A DNA stretch of 23,191 nt from Larix sibirica. Lineage: Eukaryota > Streptophyta > Pinopsida > Pinales > Pinaceae. Both the position numbers and the translations under genes were made by a program. Numbering within the stretch: the stretch's first letter is position 1; every line of letters begins with the position of its first letter. Shown piece by piece: positions 10,447-20,378 of the stretch. The notes beneath the pieces were generated by a model. That model made no database searches. It was not told the DNA's origin and saw nothing but the letters and a program-made list of their open reading frames with translations. The stretch is taken from positions 24,913 through 48,103 of the forward strand of contig NWUY0300007637.1 in the NCBI GenBank assembly GCA_004151065.3, given 5' to 3'.

Positions 10447-10807
10447 TGTTTTTCATAAAAAAAGCTATACTTTATATTAGAAGTATATGTAAGATAGTCA
10501 AAGTTATATCGTCTTAACTGACCAAACCTTCCGCCACACCAAAACAAAACTAGGCTCGTAGCCAACAAGCAGCCACAAGATAAAAAAACCCACAGACATT
10601 GGAGCATTCAAGCAACACAAAACTTTCATGATCTAAGAGACACCACCCATAGAAAGCACAAGACCAAAGTGCGAATCAATCGAGGGAGAGACGGACTAAA
10701 GACAGACACCCTAGAATAGAACACACTACTAAAAACCAATACATGATATACATATACATAAATTCATGAGAGGTTCAATAAGACAGTGAACTTGGTCAAA
10801 CCAAAAC

Positions 10808-11398
10808 TTAATCCTGAACCGAATGACAAAAAAATAGATGATGCCACCAAAAATAAAATATGGCACTAGAGTTAGGAAGTCGATGACTGGAAGATAGCAA
10901 TTCTCTCTTCCTCGACCAGTCGATCAACTTCCCATCTTTCATCAAAATAAACCCTTCCAGAGCCAAAGTGCCACGCTTAGATAGAGAATCCATTGAAGAA
11001 TTGAAGTCCTGATAAATATGCAGGAGGGAAAGATTACCAAACCATATCAACAAATCAGATACCGAATCCATCCATGACTGGAGATTCAAAACCTGTAATT
11101 TACATTCACCAAGGGCCCATTTAATGATCAACTTAGTATCTCTAACCACCTGAAGAAGTTTAATACCTCAAGATTTAGAAAAAAACAACAGCATCCAGAG
11201 CCCCAGGATCTCACCCCTAGTGTTTGTCCCCACACCACAATTCATCCATAATTTGAAGGGACATGAATTATTCAAAACATTAACCACCCCAACCCCACAG
11301 ACACGAGCATCATCCAAAGAGGAACTGTAAAAAAATCCTCTAAATCCCTCCAAAAATATCGACAGATTCCTACAGGCACCAAGATAGTTTAAATCCAA
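10808..11398 (-). pseudogene. LINE-A ORF2 RNase H domain
   Basis: A type 1 RNase H (RVT_3-like) fused after RT, probably used to remove template RNA. Motifs: FFYSSSLDDARVCGVGVV, TNTRGEILGLWMLL, DTKLIIKWALGE, HIYQDFNSSMDSLSK. Of the expected D-E-D-D catalytic set, Glu and the last two Asp are visible. The first Asp (family FFDG) is Tyr here (TAC, 11327-11329). A stop at about 11150-11170 splits the domain, while the flanking parts stay in one frame. A Lys/Arg-rich tail follows to the ORF2 stop. An identical copy lies at 4729-5319. Confidence 0.75.
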
Positions 11399-11556
11399 AT
11401 CAACCCCATCACCAGAAAATTCAATATAGGATGAGATGGCCCGACAAGAAACCCTATCAAGAATGGAGCGTTTCTCTTAAAAAATCAAACGATTACATGC
11501 CTTACAAATCTCCTAGCATATGAAGCAGGGAATCACATCTCAGGCAGGAACAAATT

Positions 11557-12129
11557 TTATCCATGTATGGAAGCAAGATGAAAGAGAAGGCCCACTCCAA
11601 CATGACATAATGGAGTGTGATTTTGTAACAGCCATCCAGAATAACAATAACAAGGAGCATTCAATAAACATGTGTATAATAGATCCAATTCCCCAAAGCA
11701 TAAAGGGAAAATAAATGGACCAAAAAAACCTCTCCTGATGAGATTATTACCTGTCAATATTTTGTTGTCTAAGGAAAGCTAGATGAATAATGTTACCTTA
11801 AGAGGTACCTTCCAGTTCCAACAAACATTATACCACCAATTGCTTTCAACCTGTGACTCTGAAATCAGGGCATCATATGCCCGTTTTGTAGAGATGACAC
11901 CCAATTGGGTATCCCTGGACCAAATGAGATTTTCCTCACCGCCTGTTAAAAAGATGCCCACTCTTTGACGTCCCAAAATATAGGATGACCGTTCCTCCAC
12001 CAACTTGCCATGCAACCCCAACTGCGAAGAATCAATCCAAGTATGTGATCCAATCAAACCATGACCCGCAATCACACACTGTTCCAGATAATTATAGCCC
12101 TTTTCTCTTAAGTATGTCAAGAGTTCCAA
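11557..12129 (-). pseudogene. LINE-A ORF2 connector (zf-RVT-like)
   Basis: Same frame as the RT. It shows ENLIWSRDTQLGVISTKRAY and SNWWYNVCWNWKVPLKVTLF, then NKILTGNNLIRRGFFGP, which are the features of the zf-RVT region between RT and RNase H in plant LINEs. A TAG at 11779-11781 sits where the family usually has Trp (LFI-x-L). Confidence 0.75.
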
Positions 12130-12312
12130 GGATGATTGAAAGTCAATTGGACCACCAACTATGAGATCCTCCCCAACTCAAATTGATATCTTGTTCCTCG
12201 GTTTCCATCCTAGCCAATCAACTAAGACCTAAAATGAGGCAACAATCCCACAATAGATATTTGACGCCCCTTTGATAGGTGTAAACTTTAATCTCGTCCA
12301 TTCAACCATCGA

Positions 12313-13983
12313 TCAATCCTTCAAATATTTATCCCTAGTTACACTACTCCATAACCTGTCCATAAATAGAGCACGCCATAAACGTTTATCTGATAAAGCA
12401 TGTGCAAATTGAAATATATTCTTCAAATCCCAACCGCCCATCTGTTTATGCCGAGCCAAGCACTCCCAATTTACAAGATGGAATTTATTTTTTCCTTTGT
12501 CACCTGACCATATAAAGTTAAATGTTTTCTTGCAAATACAAGTTAAAACAGAAATGGGAACTTTGCATAAAGACTTCCAATAGAAATATGAGTTCTCTAG
12601 CACGGACTTCGCCAGAGTGAGTTCCCCCCCAATTGACAGCCAACACCAATACCAATGATGAATCCTTTTATCAAAACGTTTAAGTAACCACTTCCAATTT
12701 GAGGTTGTATAACAATCTGGCTTAATAAAATAACCCAGATACAATGTCCCCTCCACAATTGAAGCCAATTTGTATGGAAGGATCTCCTCTATGCTAGCCA
12801 ATGTTACTTCATCCACATTATGATCCAACAAAGTAGATTTCTCCACACTAAATAACACATCGGTCGAGATACAAAAAATTTCAAGAATAGATTTGTAAAT
12901 AATCCATTCACATACCTTCCCCACACCGAAAATCATTACATCGTCCACAAAGAGAAGATGCGTAATGGACATCTGAGGTGCAATTTTTAAGCCTTTCAAC
13001 TTCTTCTTCGACTTCTCCTTCAAAATTAAATGACTTAATCCTTCAATAATAAGAAGAAAAAGAAGAGGTGACAAAGGGAACCCCTGGAGAAGGCCTCTGG
13101 TGGCCTCAAAAAAATTTGAAGGAGAACCATTAACCAGTAGAGAAAAGTTGACAGAATTGACACAAGACATAGTCCATTTAACAGCTTCCCACTGTAGCCC
13201 AATCTAAACAAGAACCATACGCAAATAGCCTCAATTTACATGATCATAAGATTTTATTAAATCTATATTGAGGACCATAGCTTTCAGATTCAAATTCTTG
13301 ATGTTGTGGAATGCCTCCTGAACCACCCCTATCGCATCAAGAATTTGCATGTTTTCAAGAAATCCAAATTGTTCCATAGAAATGTTTTTAGATAACACCA
13401 GCTTGATCCTTTTAGCAATTATTTTGGCTATGATCTTGTAGATCAAATTGCACATCAATATGGGCCTAAAATATCCAAATCCACAAGGATGTGAAGACAT
13501 GGGGATTAAGGCTATAAAATTTGAGTTAATGGCCAGCGAGACCTTCCCCATTTTGCGATATTCCTCCATAGAAACAAGTATTTCCTGCCCCGTAATATCA
13601 AAGAACTCAAGAAACAACTCCACCATCCACCCATCCGGGCCCGAGAGTTTTGACCTGGAAAATACCTTTAACACTTTCAAAATCTCATCCAAAGTAACTG
13701 GGGCCACAACTTTAGCTCATTCCTCATCAGAAAAATATCTCGGATACTCTTTAATTACCTTAATTTGTTCAATGACATATGATGAAGTCGATTCCTGGTA
13801 TAAGTTAATGAAATAATGTATCACTTTATTTTGAAGAGAGTTTAAATCAGATATTTTCTTACCATCCTTGTCTAACAGTTCCCATATAGAGTTATGAATC
13901 CTCCTACATTCTACAAATTTGTGAAAAAAATAGTATTTTGATCGCCAAGACAAACCCACGTCACCCTGCTTTTCAAACGCCAA
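12313..13983 (-). pseudogene. LINE-A ORF2 reverse transcriptase domain
   Basis: From 13983 a lead-in segment (SKYYFFHKFVECRRIHNSI, then LLDKDGKKI) precedes the RT fold. Motifs in order: GPDGW; FIALIPMSSHP and YFRPILMCNLIYKIIAKIIA; EQFGFLENMQILDAIG; motif A as NIDLIKSYDHVN, with the first catalytic Asp kept; motif B as RGLLQGFPLSPLLF; motif C as LLFVDDVMIFGVG, with both catalytic Asp kept. All lie in one frame, interrupted by three point stops (13714-13716, 13231-13233, 13204-13206). The 285-codon stretch 13170-12313 is the longest open frame in the window and spans motifs B and C, the thumb and part of the connector. Family (RVT_1, non-LTR) is certain; the domain is not functional. Confidence 0.88.
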
Positions 13984-14240
13984 GTTTCCTCTTCCTTTCT
14001 CAGAATCCTCATTTTCCTTTGTTTTAGTAATGTGAGAGATTCATGATCTTGATTAGATAAGGAGACCGAGGGAGAGACCATGTTATATCCACAATATAGG
14101 CTTTTATCTTGACTAAACGCCCCTTAAGGGATCGACTTTTTCCTTTCCCTCTCCCATTTATAAACAATGCATTTTAACACCTTCAATTTCTTAACTAATA
14201 TGTACATCGTCGAAGCCTTCGATTCAAAGTCCATATTTAT

Positions 14241-15025
14241 CTATTCTGATCTCACCATGACTTTGAATTCCTGCTCCCCCAAGCAGCAGTGCTTGAACTT
14301 GAAGGGATAAAATGTATTTTTTCCATCAAGTTTGAATTCCAACAAAACCGGGAAATGGTTTGATATAGCATCTGCTTCAACCCAGTACCTATATCTGAAA
14401 ACTGCCTCAGTAAGACTCTCGGCCACCAAATATCTATCTATCCTCTTAGCAACCCCATCCATGGCCCCGCAACCGTTTCTCCATGTAGGAACCAATGGAT
14501 TGGGTTCAATATCCACCAAACATGCTAATAAAAACATATCCTCAAAATATTTGCTTAGAGGATCTAAACGGGCCTTTCACCTTCATATTTCCGAAGTTGA
14601 TAAAGATAAATTCATATCACCTGCTATAACTGAATTGGGTAAGGACAAAAAACCATTAGGTACAGCGTGCTCCTAGAATTGTTTCTGATCCAAGAATAGA
14701 CCATAAACATTTATGAGATTCACCTCACCAACCATACCAACTATGTTTCCACTCAATAAAATACCCAATGAAGTTCAAAATGCTGAAAGACTAGCCATTT
14801 TTGGATTCCATGCAGATAATAATCCTCCAAACATCCCTTGATAATCCATTGAACATACTTCCGAATCGAACTTTATCCTAGAAAAAAATGTCCTAGCATT
14901 TTCTAAAGGCACCATAGTCTCCTATAGAAAACTATATCAAGTCTAGATTTCTCCAACAACCGCTTGAGGCATAATGTTTTCTGGAGGCCCCCAACTCCCC
15001 TAATGTTCAAGGTTAAACAAATCAT
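14241..15025 (-). pseudogene. LINE-A ORF2 endonuclease domain (EEP/APE-like)
   Basis: This domain nicks the target DNA for target-primed reverse transcription. It starts MICLTLNIRG with the conserved Asn. AGDMNLSLS (near 14610) gives the GD-x-N motif. A C-terminal part from 14537 downward shows KRIDRYLVAESL and AISNHFPVLLEF. The last motif is normally SDH in the family; here it is SNH (Asn codon at 14358-14360), which removes a catalytic Asp, and LINE-B has the same change. There is a frameshift near the Q-E-T-M region and a TGA at 14577-14579 that is also present in LINE-B (18963-18965). Confidence 0.75.
15022..15025 (-). promoter_or_regulatory. ATGA overlap of ORF1 stop and ORF2 start (LINE-A)
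   Basis: On the minus strand, the last ORF1 codons (AAG AAA TGA) overlap the ORF2 ATG by four bases (ATGA). The ORF2 start is supported because the next codons, MICLTLNIRG, match the start of the endonuclease domain. The overlap is kept in LINE-B. Such overlaps allow stop-and-restart translation of ORF2; this role is inferred. Confidence 0.65.
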
Positions 15026-16303
15026 TTCTTAACCTTAGAAAGGGATTTAAGATCTCTAAGATCCCTAGAATTTAATTCCAGAGAGGTCTCTCTCCCAAAG
15101 ATGGAAATAGGTGTCTCAAATAACCCTTCGCTATCTTTCGAACCAATCTTCTGAGCACTATAATACCATAGGACGGTTTTCCTTCAGGATCCATCCTTGG
15201 TATCCCTTCCTCACTACCCCCCGATGGACTTCTCCCACAGAATGAAATTAACATAGACTTTTTTACCATGTCACAATAAGACGGAACACCACTTGAGCAA
15301 CCAATATCACCAAAACGAACATCCATCATAGGAATAGGATCCACTACAACTGACAAGGCACTTGAGACAATGGATTTTGAATATGATACCCCCAACACAT
15401 CCCCACAACCCACCAAAGACCCACCAGGAATCTCGAACCCCCCAGACTCCATAATTTCAGGGATGGAATTTCTTTTCTCAACAAGTGAAAACCCCCCAAC
15501 TTCTCAGTATCCCTAACTCCCAAACTACCCAGATTCTCTATAGATTCAATACCCCCCCTCGAGAGAGATATGCCAGAATAGAAAAAGGGGCAACCCCCCA
15601 CAGTCACTTCACCCACCAGATCCCCCTTCTCTTTAACAGAAATTTCAAATTTCACCTCAGGTTCTAATAAAGAAGCAACAAAGGAAGGATCCAAGTGACT
15701 TATCTTACCTAACAGAGAAGAATCACTTGAAATTTTTTTCGAAGAGGGATCCTGGAGATTATTTCTCGATCCTCCATCAGCCAACTGAAACCATTCCTCA
15801 TCACTACCTTCCGTCGAAGATCAAGCATGAACCCCCTGAGAAGAATCATCAAAGTCTGAACCTGAACTAGTAGAGGGACATTTACGCCATAGATTTCCAA
15901 CCTTCTTACAACTGGAGCATCTAAATGGAAATCCCTAGCGATCCAATATTTGGTTATAAACCCTACACCTCCACTAGATTTCCAAGGTTTTGAGCAAACC
16001 CTTGGACATATCAATTTTGACTAGGATGCGACCTACCCTTTTATCCATTCCATTCAAGATCTCATGACCCACATGCAGAAAACTTCCCAAATGGTTCCCC
16101 ACCGCTTCAAAGGCTGATCTATTCCACGTTGCCATAGCGAAGCCAGGAAACATAACCCATATATGATAGAACCTAATCCCTTCAGATTCTGGGTCAAATT
16201 CCATATTCCATATCTTCAACATTAAAATTCCATGCCCTTTCAACCAGGTCTTGTTTAAAACATTGAGATAGTCGGACGATATCCGATCACCGGAGCCCAT
16301 ACT
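15022..16303 (-). pseudogene. LINE-A ORF1 (DUF4283-like, zinc-knuckle RNA-binding protein), 5' truncated
   Basis: ORF1 proteins of plant L1 elements bind the element RNA and help form the ribonucleoprotein. The DUF4283-like part is at about 15974-16303, with a motif like WVMFPGFAMATWN followed by VGRILVKIDMSKGL. The knuckle lies at 15878-15919 as C-x2-C-x4-N-x4-C: the zinc-binding His seen in LINE-B is Asn here (AAT, 15893-15895), so zinc binding is probably lost. A Ser-rich, divergent tail follows and ends KSLSKVKK with TGA at 15022-15024. At least two frameshifts lie between knuckle and tail. The N-terminal part is missing because of the gap at 16304. The open frame that appears to cross the N (15974-16330) is an artefact of the join. 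Confidence 0.75.
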
Positions 16304-16304
16304 N
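16304..16304. other. Single N between LINE-A ORF1 and LINE-B ORF2: probable contig join
   Basis: Left is LINE-A ORF1 (…cggagcccatact), matching LINE-B near 20805-20815. Right is the connector region of LINE-B ORF2. No real element has these adjacent, so a join or deletion lies here. Confidence 0.8.
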
Positions 16305-16614
16305 TGACCCAATGCAAAATTTTGGGACATGACAGCTTGTTAAAATGATGCCCCTTCTTTGAAGTCCCAAAATATAGGATGACCATTCCTTCGCCAACCT
16401 GCCAACAACCCTAGTGGTGAAGAATCAATCCAAGTATGTGATCCAATCGAACCATGACACGCAATCGCACACTGTTCTAGAGAATTATATCCCTTTGCTC
16501 TTAAGTGTGTCAAGAGTTCCAAGGACAGTTGAAAGTCAATCAGACCACCAACTATGGGATCCTCCCCAAATCAAATTGATCTCCCATTCCTTGGATTCCA
16601 TGCCAACTAGTCAC

Positions 16615-16971
16615 CTAAGACATGAAATGAGGCAACCTCCCACACCATATATTCGACTCCACTTCGATAGGTTTAAGCTTTAATATGATCCATTCAACCA
16701 CCAACCGATCCTTCAAATATTTAGCCCTGGTTACACTACTCCATAACCTATCCATAAATACAACACAACATAAACTTTTAGCTGATGAAGCCTTTGCAAA
16801 TTGAAATATATTCTTCAAATCCCAACCGCCCATTTGTTTAGGCAAAGCCAGATGCTCCCAATTTATAAGATGGAATTTATTTTTTCCTTTGTCACATGAC
16901 CATATAATGTTAAATATTTTCCCGCGAATACAAGTTAAACAAATTTGGGAACTTTGCCTAAAGACATCCAA
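16615..16971 (-). pseudogene. LINE-B ORF2 region between RT and zf-RVT
   Basis: An open stretch with NIIWSCDKGKNKFHLINWEH, KQMGGWDLKNIFQFAKASS and RLWSSVTRAKYLKDRLVVEW, parallel to the end of the 12313-13170 frame of LINE-A. Here the Arg codon that became a stop in LINE-A is still CGG. Confidence 0.75.
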
Positions 16972-17084
16972 TAGTCAAATAAGTTATCCAGCACAGACTT
17001 TTCCAAAGTAAGCCTCCCCACAATTTACAACCAACACTGATACCAATGATGAATAATTTTATCAAAAAGTTTAAGTAACCACTA

Positions 17085-18263
17085 CTAATTTGAGGCTGTA
17101 TAGCAATTTGGTTTGATAAAATAACCCAGATACTGTGTCTGCTCCACAATTGAAGCCAATTTGTATGGAAGGATCTCCTCTATGCTATCCCATGTTACTT
17201 TATCCACAATATGATCCAACACAGTACATTTATCCACACTAATTAACATACTAATCGAGATGCAAAAAATATCAAGAATAGATTTGTAAATACTCCATTC
17301 ACATACCTGCCCCACACCGAAAATCATTACATCGTCCAAAAAGAGAAGATGCATAATAGATATCCAAGGCACAATTTTTAAGCCTTTCAACTTCTTCTCT
17401 GACTTCGCCTTCATAATTAAATGACTTAATCCTTCAATAATAATAAGAAAAAGCAGAGGTGACAAAGGGCGCCCCTATCGAAGCCCTCTGGTGCCCTTAA
17501 ATGTTTTTGAAGGAAAACCGTTGACCAATACAACAAAGTGGATAGAATTGACACAAGACATAATATTTAACAACTTCCCACGGTAGCCCAATCTAAACAA
17601 GAACCATATGAAAATAGCCCCAGTTTACACGATCATAAGCTTTGATTAAATCTAGCTTGAGGACCATAGCTTTTAGATTCCGAACCTTGATGCCGTGGAA
17701 TGCCTCCTATGCCACCCCATCGCATCAATAATTTTTTTGTTTTCAAGAAATCCAAATTGTTCCATAGAAATGTTTTTAAATAACACTGGCTTGATCCTTT
17801 TAGCAATTATTTTGGCTATGATCTTATAGATCAAATTGCACAACGATATGGGCCTAAAATATCCAAATCCACAAGGATGTGAAGACTTGGGGATTAAGGC
17901 TATAAAATTTGAGTTAATGGCCGACGATACCTTCCCTATTTTGCGAGATTCCTCCGCATCAACAAGTATTTCTTGCTCCATAATATCAAAGAACTCAAGA
18001 AACAACTCCATTGTCCACCCATCCGGGCCCAGTATTTTTAACTTGGAAAATACCTTTAACACTTCCAAAATATCATCCAAAGTAACCGAGGCCACAACTT
18101 TAACTCCTTCCTCATTATAAAAATATATCGAATACTCTTTAATTACCTTGATTTGTTCAATGACAAATGATGAAGCTGATTCCTTGTATAAGTTACTGAA
18201 ATAATGTATCACTTCATTTTGAAGAGAGTTTAAATAAGATAATGGCATACTATCCTTGTCCAA
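17085..18263 (-). pseudogene. LINE-B ORF2 reverse transcriptase domain
   Basis: Motifs: ILGPDGWTMELFLEFFD; FIALIPKSSHP; YFRPISLCNLIYKIIAKIIA; EQFGFLENKKIIDAMG; then, after a frameshift, motif A as KLDLIKAYDRVNWGYF; motif B with a stop inside (RGLR, TAG, GRPLSPLLF); and motif C as LLFLDDVMIFGVG. The catalytic Asp residues of motifs A and C are kept. Leu at x of F-x-DD differs from Val in LINE-A. The downstream part (17149-16615) carries the thumb and FNIIWSCDKGKNKFHLINWE with further shifts. Confidence 0.85.
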
Positions 18264-18485
18264 CAGTTCCCATATAGTGTTATTAATCCTCCTACCTTCT
18301 GAAAATTTGTGAACAAATTTCTTATTTTGATCACCAAGAGAAACTCATGTCGCCCCGCTTTTGAAACACCAAGTTTCCTCTTCTATTCTCATAATCCTCA
18401 TTTTCCTTTGTTCTATCAATGTATGAGATTCCCGATCCCGATTAGATAAGGAGATTGAGGGAGAGACCAATGTTATATCTGCAAT

Positions 18486-19412
18486 CTAGGATTCTATCTT
18501 GACTAAATCCCCCTTAAGGGATTTTTTCCTTTCCCTCTCCCATTTAGAAACAATGCCTTTTAACACCTTCAGTTTTTGAACTAATCTGCACATTGTTGAA
18601 ACCTTCGATTCAAAGTCCATCTTTACCCATTTTGATCTAACCATGACAATGAATTCTTGTTCCTCCAACCAACAGTGCTTGAACTTGAAAGGATAAAATG
18701 TATTTTTTCCATCAAGTTCAAATTCCAACAAAACCGGGAAATGGTTTGATATAGCGTTTGCTTCAACCCAGGACATATATCCGAAACATGCCTCAATAAG
18801 ATTCTCAGCCACCAGGTATCTATCTATCCTCTTAGAAACCCCATCCATGGCCCCACGACCATTTCGCCATGCAAGAACCAATGCATTGGGTTCAATGTCC
18901 ACAAAGCCTACTAATAAAAACATATCCTCAAAATAATTGCTCAGAGGATCCAAACGAGCCTTTCACCCCCATATTTCCAAAACTGATAAAGATAAATTCA
19001 TATCACCAGCCATAATTAAATTGGGTAAGGAAAAAAGGCCATTAGTTACATCCTGCTCCCAGAATTTTTTCGGATACAAGTATGGACCGTAAACATTTAT
19101 GAGATTCACCTCACCATCCATACCAACTATGTTTCCACTCAATAAAATACCCAATGAAGTTCTGAATGCTGAAAGACTAGCCATTTTTGGATTCCATGCA
19201 GATAATAATCATTTAGACATCTCTTGAGCATCCGTTGAACATACTTCCAAATCAAACTTTATCTTATAAAAGAAGGTCCTAGCCTTTTTTGCAGGCACCA
19301 TAGTCTCATGTAGAAAAACTATATAACGTCTAGATTTCTCCAACAACCGCTTGAGGGCTAATGTTTTCGGGAGGCCCCCAAATCCCCTAATGTTCAAGGT
19401 TAAATAAATCAT
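18486..19412 (-). pseudogene. LINE-B ORF2 endonuclease domain (EEP/APE-like)
   Basis: Motifs in order in one frame: MIYLTLNIRGFGG (Asn), IVFLHETMVP (catalytic Glu), VNLINVYGPYLYPKKFWEQ, LIMAGDMNLSLSVLEIWG (GD-x-N), DPLSNYFEDM, KRIDRYLVAENL and AISNHFPVLLEF. This is the most complete endonuclease in the window. Two or three stops interrupt it (about 19209; 18963-18965, shared with LINE-A). The usual SDH is SNH (Asn codon 18744-18746), also shared. Confidence 0.82.
19409..19412 (-). promoter_or_regulatory. ATGA overlap of ORF1 stop and ORF2 start (LINE-B)
   Basis: Same arrangement as at 15022-15025: AAA TGA closes ORF1 and the embedded ATG opens ORF2 (MIYLTLNIRGFGG). Its survival in both diverged copies supports it as an ancestral trait. 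Confidence 0.7.
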
Positions 19413-20336
19413 TTCTTAACCCTCGCAAGGGATTTAAAATCTCTAAGAGCCTTGGAATTTGATGCCGAAGAGGTCTCTCTCCTAGAGATGGAAACAAGTG
19501 TCTCAACTAACCCTTCACTATCTTTCGAACCAATCTTCCGAGCACTATGGGTTTTGAGTGGAGATAAATCTTGCTTAATTCCCCCCTGACGAGCCCCCTT
19601 ATGAAAAATAAAACCAAATGATGGCTTTCCTTCTTGATCCATCCTTGGGATCCCTTCCTTAATACCCACCGAAGGAATGCTCCCACAGTATGAAATTAAC
19701 GAAGACTTTTTTACCATATCACAATAAGACAGAACACCACTCAAGCAACCAATATCACCAGAAGGAACAACCATCTCAGGAACAAGATCCACTACAACCG
19801 ACGAGGGACTTGACATAATGGGTGCTGAATTTTATACCCCCAACACATCCCTGCAACCCTCCAGAGACCCATCCAGAATCTTGAACCCCCCAGACTCAGG
19901 CCCATACTCCACAATTCAGGGATGGAATTTCTTTTTTCAACAAGCGAAACCCCACCCAACTTCTCAGGATCCTTAAATCCCAAAATACGTGGAATCTCTA
20001 TATATTCAATACCCCCCGAGAGAGTGATACACCATAATAGAAAAATGGGCCACCTCCCACAATCACTTCACCCACTGCATCCCTCTTTTCTTCAAGAGAA
20101 ATTACAAATTTCACCTCAGGTTTTGATAAAGAAGCAACAAAGGAAGGATCCAAGTGATTTAGCTTACCTAATAGAGGAGAATCACTTGCAAAGTTTTTCA
20201 AAGAGGGATCCTGAAGATTATTTCACGATCCTCCATTAGCTGACGGAAACCGTTCCTCATCACTACCTTCCTTAGAAGACCAAGCACGAACCCTCTTAGA
20301 AAAATCATCAAAGTCAGAACCTGAACTAGCAGAGGG

Positions 20337-20378
20337 ACATTTACGCCACATATGTCCAACCTTCTTACAACTCGAGCA
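20337..20378 (-). other. CCHC zinc knuckle of LINE-B ORF1
   Basis: Minus-strand codons spell CSSCKKVGHMWRKC, with all four zinc ligands (C, C, H, C) at the spacing of the zf-CCHC family. It follows the DUF4283-like segment directly, as in plant LINE ORF1 proteins. Confidence 0.85.

Larger units (their letters stand above)
6080..11931. repeat. Copy 2 of the 6079-bp direct duplication
   Basis: This is the second copy of the block at 1-5852. It starts within an 89-bp repeat array and runs without a gap into LINE-A at its right side. Here the LINE continues past the point where copy 1 breaks off, so this is the more complete copy. The 226 bp between the two copies (5854-6079) have no partner elsewhere in the window, apart from the partial 89-bp unit at 6018-6079. 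Confidence 0.95.
10808..15025 (-). pseudogene. LINE-A ORF2 polyprotein (EN-RT-RNase H), degenerate
   Basis: The whole ORF2 can be followed from ATG 15025 to the stop at 10808-10810, about 1400 codons, normal for plant L1 ORF2. The frame is unusually continuous from about 13983 to 11557, broken only by point stops: TGA 13714-13716, TGA 13231-13233 (in place of the Trp codon kept in LINE-B), TAG 13204-13206 (likely from Gln), TGA near 12313 (Arg in LINE-B), and TAG 11779-11781 (likely from Trp). Frameshifts lie in the endonuclease, between 14241 and 13983, and between 11557 and 11398. It therefore cannot make a full protein. The domains are described in separate entries. Confidence 0.85.
10500..16303 (-). 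mobile_element. LINE-A: decayed plant L1-type retrotransposon
   Basis: Order from 5' (right) to 3' (left): ORF1 with DUF4283-like part and zinc knuckle (16303-15022); ORF2 with endonuclease/exonuclease/phosphatase fold (15025 to about 14241), reverse transcriptase (about 13983-12313), zf-RVT-like connector (about 12129-11557) and RNase H (11398-10808); then a 3' UTR to about 10500. The layout matches RNase H-bearing plant L1 LINEs. The 5' end is lost at the N (16304), at about the ORF1 position that corresponds to 20815 in LINE-B. Stops and frameshifts are scattered through both ORFs, so it is not autonomous. No LTRs are present. By eye, long stretches are about nine-tenths identical to LINE-B. 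Confidence 0.88.
16305..19412 (-). pseudogene. LINE-B ORF2 (EN-RT, C-terminus missing), degenerate
   Basis: From ATG 19412 to about 17715 the frame is continuous apart from point stops at about 19209, 18963-18965, 18486, 18345-18347 (TGA where LINE-A has TGG) and 18120-18400. A one-base loss near 17715 then shifts it; a second change restores the frame before 17465. Three TAG codons stand where Gln is expected (17707-17709, 17593-17595, 17475-17477). Below 17149 further shifts occur. It ends at the N (16304) in the connector, so the RNase H is absent. It cannot encode an active protein. Confidence 0.83.

Noticed and set aside
13448-13816. 122-codon + strand frame, and a similar one at 17836-18120
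   Set aside because: They are antisense shadows of the two reverse transcriptase domains; their similarity to each other only reflects LINE-A and LINE-B homology.
14332-14676. 114-codon + strand frame
   Set aside because: Antisense to the LINE-A endonuclease, with no family resemblance of its own.
15974-16330. Open frame on the minus strand crossing the N at 16304
   Set aside because: It fuses LINE-B connector residues to LINE-A ORF1 residues through the unknown base; it is a product of the join, not a gene.
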